46,590 bases of DNA from UBA1731 sp964567665 (GTDB lineage: Bacteria > Verrucomicrobiota > Kiritimatiellia > RFP12 > UBA1067): contig CAZMNN010000020.1 of NCBI GenBank assembly GCA_964567665.1, positions 1 to 46,590 on the forward strand, in the 5' to 3' direction. The notes beneath the pieces were generated by a model. That model was not told where the DNA came from. It worked only from the letters and a program-made list of their open reading frames with translations, and ran no database searches. Below are positions 32,710 through 40,140 of this stretch, one piece after another (within the stretch, counting starts at the first letter, position 1; each line of letters begins with the position of its first letter). The position numbers and the translations under genes are program-made.

Positions 32710-34644
32710 TCAGTACAGTTCCTTCGCCTTTGCGAGAACGTTGTCCGCCGTGAAGCCGAAATGCTCCGCGAGAACCTTGTACGGTGCGGACTCTCCGTAT
32801 CCGTCAAGCGTGACGAACCGCGTCTTGGATGCGTCCACCACGTAGTTCCCCCATCCGAACCTGACGCCCGCCTCGACGATGATGCGCTTCGCGCACGTGC
32901 CGGGGACGATGCTTTCGCGGTACTGGAGCGACTGCCTCTCGAAGAGTTCGCGGCATGGCATGGAGACCACGCGCACTGCGCGTCCTGTCTCAGCCAGCTG
33001 CTTCGCCGCCTCCACGCAGAGGGAAACCTCCGATCCGGACGCAAGGAAGAGGTACTCCGGATGTGCGGCGCTCTCGTAGACGACATACGCGCCACGGGAC
33101 ACGCCCTCCGCGCTTGTGCCTTCAAGAATCGGAAGGTTCTGGCGCGTGGTGAGGATGCAGCTCGGTCCAGTCGTGTTTCTGAGCATTTCCACCCAGCACC
33201 AGCCGGTCTCGTTCGCATCCGCCGGACGGAACGTCATTACGTTCGGCATCGAACGCATCGCGGCAAGCTGCTCCACCGGCTCGTGCGTCGGGCCGTCCTC
33301 TCCCACATAGAACGAATCATGCGAGAACACCCAGATCGACGGCAGCTTCATCAGAGCCGCAAGGCGGATGGCCGGACGGCAGTAGTCGGAGAACACGAAG
33401 AACGTCGCACCGTACGCCCGGTAGCCGCCGTAGGCCGTGATGCCGTTCACTATCGCGCTCATGGCGAGTTCACGGATTCCGAAATGTATGTTGCGGCCGG
33501 AGAAATCGGCGGCGGATATCCATCCGCACTCCTTCAACCCCGTCTTGTTCGACGGCTCAAGGTCTGCGGATCCGCCAATCATGTCCGTCGCCACTTTCGC
33601 CAGCGCATTCATCACCGTGCCGTTCGCTGCGCGTGTTGCGACCGGTTTGGCCGGATCGAATGCAGGAAGCGCCTTGTAGAGATCGGCGATGCCGTACTTC
33701 GAAGGTGCGGGCGGGGCTGACTTCTTCGCCTTTTCGTATGCATTGCGCATACGATGGCATCTCAACGCCCTCTGCTCAAACATCTCATACACTTCATCCG
33801 GAACGAAGAAGCTCTTCTCCGGATCGAAGCCGAGCGCAGTCTTAAGCCCGGCAATCTCCTCCGCGCCAAGCGGTGCGCCATGCACACCGGACGTACCCTT
33901 CTTGGTGGGTGCGCCGCAGCCTATCGTCGTCTTGGCGATGATGATAACCGGGACGTCGGTTATCTTGAGCGCTCGCCTGTACACGCGGTCAATCTGGTCG
34001 TAATCGTGTCCGTCACATTCAAGCACCTTCCAGCCGTAGCTCTCAAAACGCTTTTTGGGATCGTCGGACATCGAGAGCGACGTAGAGCCTTCAATCGTGA
34101 TTCCGTTCGAGTCGTACACGAGGGTAAGGCCGCCAAGCTTGAGGTTCCCGGCGAAAGAGCACGCTTCATGTGAAATGCCCTCCTCAAGGTCGCCGTCACC
34201 GCAGAACACCCATGTGTGGTTCGCATCGCCGTTTCTGCGCGACGCGAGAGCAAGGCCGACGCCCATGGCGATGCCCTGTCCGAGAGGTCCGGTCGTAACC
34301 TCCACGCCAGGCATCACGCCGCGCTCCGGATGTCCGGCGCAACGCGAACCGAACTGACGGAACGTCTGCACCTGTTCCATTTCGCAGCCCTTCACGCCAG
34401 CGAGATGGAACAGCGAATACACGAGCATGGAGGCGTGGCCTCCCGAAAACACGAGCCTGTCGCGCACCGCCCAGTTCACATCCTTGGGGTCGAAGTTAAG
34501 GTACTTGAGCCAGAGCGAGACAGCAAGGTCCGCCATGCCCATCGGGGCGCCCGGGTGTCCGCTGTTCGCCTTCTCTATCGCATCCGCCGCAAGGCAGCGC
34601 ACCGTGTTCGCCGCCAGCTTCAATTGTTCGTTTGTGTATTTCAT
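32710..34644 (-). CDS. tkt: Transketolase
   Basis: 644 residues. Thiamine enzyme of the pentose phosphate pathway. Motifs: DAIEKANSGHPGAPMGMADLA near the start, GPLGQGIAMGVGLALA, the ThDP motif GDGDLEEGISHEACSFAGNL followed by YDSNGITIEG, AKTTIGCGAPTKKGTSGVHG, the middle domain with DLEPSNKTGLKE, HDSFYVGEDGPTHEPVEQLA and FRPADANET. ATG 34644 (MKYTNEQLKLAANTVR) is the family start, with AGGTG upstream; the frame itself runs on to 34695. Heads the operon tkt-SDR-eda-coaB-secreted protein. Confidence 0.96.
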   Translation of the reverse strand: MKYTNEQLKLAANTVRCLAADAIEKANSGHPGAPMGMADLAVSLWLKYLNFDPKDVNWAVRDRLVFSGGHASMLVYSLFHLAGVKGCEMEQVQTFRQFGSRCAGHPERGVMPGVEVTTGPLGQGIAMGVGLALASRRNGDANHTWVFCGDGDLEEGISHEACSFAGNLKLGGLTLVYDSNGITIEGSTSLSMSDDPKKRFESYGWKVLECDGHDYDQIDRVYRRALKITDVPVIIIAKTTIGCGAPTKKGTSGVHGAPLGAEEIAGLKTALGFDPEKSFFVPDEVYEMFEQRALRCHRMRNAYEKAKKSAPPAPSKYGIADLYKALPAFDPAKPVATRAANGTVMNALAKVATDMIGGSADLEPSNKTGLKECGWISAADFSGRNIHFGIRELAMSAIVNGITAYGGYRAYGATFFVFSDYCRPAIRLAALMKLPSIWVFSHDSFYVGEDGPTHEPVEQLAAMRSMPNVMTFRPADANETGWCWVEMLRNTTGPSCILTTRQNLPILEGTSAEGVSRGAYVVYESAAHPEYLFLASGSEVSLCVEAAKQLAETGRAVRVVSMPCRELFERQSLQYRESIVPGTCAKRIIVEAGVRFGWGNYVVDASKTRFVTLDGYGESAPYKVLAEHFGFTADNVLAKAKELY

Positions 34645-34677
34645 CGTTCGCACCTGACTGTCATGTTGAAAAGGCGT

Positions 34678-34686
34678 ATTGTACCA
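34678..34686 (-). promoter_or_regulatory. Extended -10 promoter of tkt
   Basis: Minus strand TTTGTGGTACAAT, hexamer at 34678-34683, same wording as the promoter at 11092. Predicted start 34671, leader of 27 bases. Confidence 0.62.
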
Positions 34687-34723
34687 CAAATCCACCGCCC
34701 AAAGGATTCCGGACGGCTCTTCC

Positions 34724-37111
34724 TCACCGCCTCTGCAGACGCAGTATCCAGTCTATCGTCTCGCGACGGATCGTCGCCGGGTCGGTCGAGGAGAAATCCG
34801 TCGCGTCAAACCATCTCTGAGCCTCCGCATCAGGCTTCGCACGAAGCAGCTGACGGAACTTCGTCATGTAGCGAATGTCCTTGATGGCGGATTCAAGTCC
34901 GGTGAGCGCAAGCGTTTCGATTGCACCGTCGACCGTGGGATAGAGGACGGAATGGCTGCGGTAGCATCCGCCGCCCTTTCCTGCGGCACAGGCCCGCTGG
35001 TAGGCGGAGATGTCGTTCCACACGCCATCAGCATCTGTCTCGCAGTAAGTGTTCGCGCCGTCGAAGCCAAGGCTCCAGAGATAAAGCCCGTAGTTGCGGC
35101 GGAAGAGCTTCGGATCTTCCGGCCCTGTCTGCGGAGTGCCGTATTTCCAGATCCTGTGTCCGACGGAATGCCAGTCGGACGGCTTTGCGTTTTCGGGGGC
35201 GTCATGGTATACGCAGAGGTCAAGCAGGTCGCCCACGCTCTCAAAATGTCCGTTGCCGCCGGAGACAACCACCTTGGCGCCGACATCGCGTGCGGCCTTC
35301 CACGCCTGACGCTGCGAAAGCAGCTTTTCGCCGTACGCCTCGTCAAATCCATAGAAGTAGACGTCTCCGTATCCGAATTCGGCAGCCGTCGCGATGGCCT
35401 TGCCGATTCTGCCCTGCATCGCCGCCAGCTCCTGGGCGTTTGTCGAGTTGCCGATGTGTCCGGACGACCCAAGCACGAGCGGATTCGGAAAACCGATCTT
35501 GCGGATCATCGAAAGATAGCGGCGGAAAACGGCATCGTCGAAGATGACGTTCTTCGACCATATGAACGCAGGGTTCCTCACCCCATTGTCGTAAAGCAGA
35601 GAATATACGCGCTCCACCTGTTCGGGGGAGCGGGCGAACGGATGCATCGACCCCTCCGGGCTGTCGCCCATGACAGTCCACGTGTAAAGCCCCATCGTGT
35701 AGCTGTTCGACGGACTGTACACAGTCTCGGCGTTTTCCGGCAGGAGGAACGGCAGCACCTCGATCTCGACCGGCACTTTCGCAAGCGTCTTTCCGTCGCA
35801 CAAGATGCGCATCGCACCGCGATATTTTCCTGGGACGGCGTCGTTCGGCAGCGTGAACCTGAGCGCAAGCTGCTTGTTCAGCCCGGCATCAAGGTTGAAC
35901 GGACGAAGCGCAGGCGCATCGGATATCGGCATGTCCTTCGTCGCGATGAACGCACCCCATCTGCTGTTGGTGACGGAGTTGATGTCAACGTACCGCGTGT
36001 CGCCATTCCAGGAATACCTGACGAAATTGCGGTGCGTCTCATGGTCGGGAACGACAAGCGAATCGTCGTTGAGAAGCAACTCCGGCACAAGCACCTGCCC
36101 CTCGCCGGTTATGCAGTCGATGAACGGCGCACCCATGCCCTGATAGTGGCATTTGACGATCTTCGCGGAAGCGACAGTCTGCGGCATACGTCTGCCAAGC
36201 CCAAGAAGACCACTCTTGAAGTCGGTGAACTCCACCGTCAGATCCTTGCGAGCCGCAGCCGACCACAGGATGACCGTAGCCCTGGTCTTTTCCCCGGCGC
36301 AGTCGCGAATCTTCAGAGTGCCGCCCGCAAGACCCGGCACACGCGTCCCGACCGGCATGACGGGATACGATGACGAAAGCGTATCGTCGACGTACCAGAG
36401 AAGTCTGTCTCCAGCCCGCTCGCGCTCAATGCGTACGTCCGCTCCCTGAGCCATGCCCTTCTCCACAATGTCACCAAGGTCGCAGACCCTTATGTTTGCG
36501 ACCTCCGCCGGTTTCGGGTCAGGGGCGTTCATGTGGAAGAATATCATCAGATGGCCATCCTGCGACGGCATGTAGACAAACGAATTGCGATGGAACGCCT
36601 GCGGCTCAGTCGGATCGACCACAGACCTGAACTCCTTTGCGCTCAGATGCCTGTAGTCGGCATCGTAGATGTCATAGCGGAAATACGGTGTAGCGCCGCC
36701 GTCGGGCGTACGGGCTTCCCAAAGGATGGATACCGGTCTGTTTTTCTTGAGCGGAATGAACGCGGATTTCTTCTGCGTAAGGTTGATGAAGTTCTTTCCG
36801 TCCGGAAAGAGCCGTATGCACTTTCTGCCGTGTCCAACGTCTGCGACTGCGACACGGACGGGATCGGCATTCCAGTTGGCGTCCCACCGAGCCTTCACCG
36901 AATCGAGATCCTTCACCGTTTCCTCGAACAGCAGCTTTCCGCGAATCTCGCCGTTTGCGACCCAGCCTCCCGCCGCCCGCTTCGCAAGGGCGTCGATCAC
37001 CGCCCTGTCGTCCGCCTCTGGACGAGTGTTCAACGCATCGTCGACGGTTCTCGCAGGGGATGCGGACGCGCAGAGCGCTATCATGACCGAAATATGTATC
37101 ATTCTTGACAT
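34724..37111 (-). CDS. Secreted GH123-like (DUF4091-type) glycosidase
   Basis: 795 residues from ATG 37111, eight bases after GAGGAG (ATG 37117 is only two bases from it). Signal peptide (MIHISVMIALCASASPA). An N-terminal beta region (50-280), then the sandwich before GH123-type barrels (LNKQLALRFTLPNDAVPGKY, VEIEVLPFLLPE), then a barrel with VYFYGFDEAYGEKLL, where the D-E pair lies at the place of the GH123 catalytic pair. The C-terminus has SVLYPTVDGAIETLALTGL and DIRYMTKFRQLL, as in that family. Known GH123 enzymes are beta-N-acetylgalactosaminidases; the substrate here is not known. 30 bases after the GH71-FGE gene. Confidence 0.7.
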   Translation of the reverse strand: MSRMIHISVMIALCASASPARTVDDALNTRPEADDRAVIDALAKRAAGGWVANGEIRGKLLFEETVKDLDSVKARWDANWNADPVRVAVADVGHGRKCIRLFPDGKNFINLTQKKSAFIPLKKNRPVSILWEARTPDGGATPYFRYDIYDADYRHLSAKEFRSVVDPTEPQAFHRNSFVYMPSQDGHLMIFFHMNAPDPKPAEVANIRVCDLGDIVEKGMAQGADVRIERERAGDRLLWYVDDTLSSSYPVMPVGTRVPGLAGGTLKIRDCAGEKTRATVILWSAAARKDLTVEFTDFKSGLLGLGRRMPQTVASAKIVKCHYQGMGAPFIDCITGEGQVLVPELLLNDDSLVVPDHETHRNFVRYSWNGDTRYVDINSVTNSRWGAFIATKDMPISDAPALRPFNLDAGLNKQLALRFTLPNDAVPGKYRGAMRILCDGKTLAKVPVEIEVLPFLLPENAETVYSPSNSYTMGLYTWTVMGDSPEGSMHPFARSPEQVERVYSLLYDNGVRNPAFIWSKNVIFDDAVFRRYLSMIRKIGFPNPLVLGSSGHIGNSTNAQELAAMQGRIGKAIATAAEFGYGDVYFYGFDEAYGEKLLSQRQAWKAARDVGAKVVVSGGNGHFESVGDLLDLCVYHDAPENAKPSDWHSVGHRIWKYGTPQTGPEDPKLFRRNYGLYLWSLGFDGANTYCETDADGVWNDISAYQRACAAGKGGGCYRSHSVLYPTVDGAIETLALTGLESAIKDIRYMTKFRQLLRAKPDAEAQRWFDATDFSSTDPATIRRETIDWILRLQRR

Positions 37112-37141
37112 ATACATTTCTCCTCTTTGAATGTTGGTGTC

Positions 37142-39703
37142 TCAACGCGATCGGCACACACGGAATCCAATATAGATGTAACCTGCATAGCCCGGTGAAT
37201 TGAACTCGCGGTCGCAGGTACGGGCGCTGCCGTAGTACCCAAAACTCCCGCCGCGAACTGAACGGAAGTTCATACGTCCAGACGTCGGCGGACGCAGGTC
37301 AAGCGGATCTGTCCCGCCAATGGAGACGCTGTAATGGTAGTTGTCTTCACACCACTCGCTTACGTTTCCGCCAAGGTCGAACACTCCGTCACGCGACACG
37401 TCAAGTTCATCGGCACCGCGCATACGGACGCTTTTTCGCATCTCATGTCCATGCGGCACATCACCCCAGGGATAGGTGCGGTTTTCGCCGCGTCCGGATG
37501 CCACATACTCCCATTCCGCCTCAGTTGGCAAACGATAGCCGGACGCTTTGAGGTCGCATTTCCATCCGTCACGCTCATTATAGGCAGGATCGAGTCCCTC
37601 CATTCGCGACAGCCAGTTGCAGTAGGCGCGGGCATCGCGCCATGAGACGTATATGACAGGGTCATCGTCGCGCCAGGATGTCGCGGAACGCATTGCGCGA
37701 TGTTCTGGACGGAACTCCTCGAATTCGCGGTTTGTCACTTCGTACTTGCCGATTGCAAACGGCGAGAGCGTGACCTCGCGCGCCGGACCCTCATCGCGCT
37801 CCTTTGCACTGAAGCCCATCATGAACCTGCCGCCGGGAATCTCCACTGTCTTCGGAATGGGCGGCACAACCTTGCCATCCCACTTGGCAACTTCATTCCG
37901 GACAAGCGATACGGACTTGATATCTGCTCCGCCCCAGTCCGACCAGTCATAGCAGAACGGAACGCGAATCTGCTTTCCGTCCTTCTTCACCCACTTTCTC
38001 TCATCGCCTGTCATCCGGTCACAGACGATGCGAACCTTCGTTGCACCTTCAGGGATCGACCATAGAAACGCCACCTCTCGCTCCTCGCCGCCTGTCGGCG
38101 GCAGGTAGAGCGGCAGCACGTGCGCATGGCTGTTCTTTTCGAGCCATGGAAGGTCAACATACAGGGAAAAGCGGGCTTCCTCGTCGGAGGCGTTGACGTA
38201 CCTTACGCGGAACGAATAACTGCCAGGCACAATGTCCGCCGGCAGTGTCCATTCCGTTCCCTTGGACGCATTGAACACGACCGCCGGTTTGCCGGCCACG
38301 GCACACTGCGTCCACATCCGATGCGTACCGTTGTAGCCAAGCGCAAGCGAATTCCGTTCAGTCTCCTTTGCGGCCACCTGACGCCGCCCATATGTCTCAA
38401 CGACCGTACTGCCGGCGCGGCGGATGACAAAGCGCGGTGTTGCTCCTGGCGTCATCGGCGCCGATATGGATCTGAATCCTGCATCGACGTTCGCTGAGAC
38501 GGTCTTCACCCTGCCTTGTGCATCCGTCTGCACGATCTCGATTTCCGCCGGAGCCGTCAGGAGGACGCTCATGTAGATGTTGTCCTCCACATCATCATGT
38601 ATCTGGAGGAACGTATCACGAAAATCCTGCCACGGGGTTTCCGTTTCAGGCCGGAAGACGCGCGTCAGGCTCTTCGGGCGTGGACGGTAGGCGGCATATA
38701 TCTTGTCCTGACGAATTGCGGGATAGCGTCCACGACTCTTGTACGCGGCGGCAAAGTAGGCCGTAATGTCAAGGAACGCCTCATCGCGGCACGCCCATAC
38801 GCGGTTTTCAAGGTCATGCGGCAGTTGCCCGCCCGTCCATCCGCCCACGTAGATGCCCGAATCCTCTGCGTTGTCGTTCCATGTCACGATCTCTACAAGT
38901 TCAGGCTGCGAAGCGATGATGCTCCGCCACATCTCTGCATATCCCATGACGCCACGGTAGTCGCGCAGATTCGAGCTGTTGTACGCAGGGCAAGGTCCCG
39001 CCATGTAGATCTTGCCGTTCTTCATCGCGGCAAGTCGCCCGGCATCGAGCCGATCGATTAACTCTGCCGTTGTGTTGTCGCATCCGAAGAAGAATATGCC
39101 GTCACACACGAAGTTCGGGTCGCGGAAGATGTCATTCTCGATGAGGTCGAATGTCTCGTACATCGTATGCGCGGAAATACCATAGGCCGGCACAATAAGA
39201 TAGTCGCCAACGCCCCGCTTCTCCAGTTCAGACTTGAAGTCGACGTACTTGTTCGTCAGCCGATTTCCGCCAGCCCAGCCAGAGATGAACGGACGGCCGC
39301 CGTAGCGGAAAAGGTTTGCCCTGTCATGGAACATCACGCCCATGTCAGGATGGTTGTTCAAGTGCAGGGATTCCTTCGAGCCGTCCGGCGAGAAAAAGAG
39401 CTTGAATCCCGTCCCCATCGACTCGGCGGCCTCAAAGACGTTCGAGCTTGCCTGCACATAGCCCTCGTGCGGTCTCCATTCCCCGGTCTTTGCGTCCTTC
39501 CGCTTCCAGTTGCCACAGTTAAGAGTCCAGCCCTCCACTCCGTAAAGCTGTGCAATCGCCATTTCCTTCCTGTAGGAAGCAACATCCTTGTAGAAGCACG
39601 TCATGTAATGCGCAAACACAGTGCGTTCGCCATCTGCCGCACCTGCGGCGGGTACCGACCACAACAGCGCCACCGCTGCAAGGAATTTGCCAGCAGTATC
39701 CAT
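37142..39703 (-). CDS. GH71-like glucanase fused to a C-terminal FGE/SUMF1-fold domain
   Basis: 853 residues with a signal peptide (KFLAAVALLWSVPAAGA). The N-terminal half resembles GH71 alpha-1,3-glucanases: VFAHYMTCFYKDVASYRKEM, GVEGWTLNCGNW, DYLIVPAYGISAH, EIVTWNDNAEDSGIYV. A beta-sandwich follows (about 400-600). From about 615 to the end is a formylglycine-generating-enzyme fold: IPGGRFMMG, FAIGKYEVTNREFEEF, YRLPTEAEWEYVASG, TYPWGD, FDLGGNVSEWCEDN, RSVRGGSFG, YIGFRVCRS. The two copper-binding cysteines of true FGE (CxxxxC after GGS) are replaced (GGSFGYYGSART), so it is unlikely to make formylglycine and may bind a ligand. ATG 39703 follows GGAGG. I know of no described enzyme with this order. 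Confidence 0.8.
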   Translation of the reverse strand: MDTAGKFLAAVALLWSVPAAGAADGERTVFAHYMTCFYKDVASYRKEMAIAQLYGVEGWTLNCGNWKRKDAKTGEWRPHEGYVQASSNVFEAAESMGTGFKLFFSPDGSKESLHLNNHPDMGVMFHDRANLFRYGGRPFISGWAGGNRLTNKYVDFKSELEKRGVGDYLIVPAYGISAHTMYETFDLIENDIFRDPNFVCDGIFFFGCDNTTAELIDRLDAGRLAAMKNGKIYMAGPCPAYNSSNLRDYRGVMGYAEMWRSIIASQPELVEIVTWNDNAEDSGIYVGGWTGGQLPHDLENRVWACRDEAFLDITAYFAAAYKSRGRYPAIRQDKIYAAYRPRPKSLTRVFRPETETPWQDFRDTFLQIHDDVEDNIYMSVLLTAPAEIEIVQTDAQGRVKTVSANVDAGFRSISAPMTPGATPRFVIRRAGSTVVETYGRRQVAAKETERNSLALGYNGTHRMWTQCAVAGKPAVVFNASKGTEWTLPADIVPGSYSFRVRYVNASDEEARFSLYVDLPWLEKNSHAHVLPLYLPPTGGEEREVAFLWSIPEGATKVRIVCDRMTGDERKWVKKDGKQIRVPFCYDWSDWGGADIKSVSLVRNEVAKWDGKVVPPIPKTVEIPGGRFMMGFSAKERDEGPAREVTLSPFAIGKYEVTNREFEEFRPEHRAMRSATSWRDDDPVIYVSWRDARAYCNWLSRMEGLDPAYNERDGWKCDLKASGYRLPTEAEWEYVASGRGENRTYPWGDVPHGHEMRKSVRMRGADELDVSRDGVFDLGGNVSEWCEDNYHYSVSIGGTDPLDLRPPTSGRMNFRSVRGGSFGYYGSARTCDREFNSPGYAGYIYIGFRVCRSR

Positions 39704-39720
39704 CTTTCCTCCGTCAACCA

Positions 39721-39999
39721 TCATTTCTCGCCGAGATGCAGCACACCGTGAGCATCGCCTGTGCGGACTTCCGTCTCCAATGCGCGAGCCAGCTGGTCTG
39801 GACAGGATGTCTCGTTGCGGCAGACGATGCCTTTCAGCATCGCTATCACATCCTCAACCTTGCGTCCGACAACAAGTTTGGCGACGCCTTGCGTATTGCC
39901 GGGACATCCACCGACGAATTGACACGCCGTCACCAAGCCATCCTTCACTTCATAGTTTATCGCACGTGAACACGTGCCGTGCGTCTGATAGGTCTTCAT
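39721..39999 (-). CDS. TSCPD-domain protein (TIGR03905 family)
   Basis: 92 residues, cytoplasmic. The TSCPD motif appears as NETSCPDQLARALE; other conserved parts are THGTCSRAINYEVKDG, FVGGCPGNTQGVAKLV and KGIVCRNETSCP. The domain is also found at the end of some class II ribonucleotide reductases; the small stand-alone proteins have no proven function. It has its own promoter with an A-tract (40058-40084). Its stop touches the upstream end of the GH71-FGE frame, so both are probably on one mRNA, an odd pairing. Confidence 0.85.
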   Translation of the reverse strand: MKTYQTHGTCSRAINYEVKDGLVTACQFVGGCPGNTQGVAKLVVGRKVEDVIAMLKGIVCRNETSCPDQLARALETEVRTGDAHGVLHLGEK

Positions 40000-40057
40000 T
40001 CCTTATGATCCTCCAAGACAGTCCCTTCTAACCACCTCTGTAGGCATATGGCGGCAT

Positions 40058-40084
40058 ATTATAGCATATATTGGTTTTTTTTTT
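40058..40084 (-). promoter_or_regulatory. Promoter with A-tract, TSCPD operon
   Basis: Extended -10 TGCTATAAT (40058-40066), with a run of ten A (minus strand, 40075-40084) ending 8 bases upstream of the TG. Predicted start 40051; leader of about 52 bases with GGAGG. The rest of 40000-40140 shows nothing else. Confidence 0.55.
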
Positions 40085-40140
40085 CACTACGCTCTCACCG
40101 TGCATATGGAACGGAAGTTGTAATGTCTCGTGGGGCACGT

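Noticed and set aside
34679..36373. 564-codon plus-strand frame opposite the GH123-like gene
   Set aside because: Same reason: composition shadow of a real gene with signal peptide and family motifs.
37142..37860. C-terminal domain as an active formylglycine-generating enzyme
   Set aside because: The cysteine pair after the GGS motif is absent, and no sulfatase gene is in the window.
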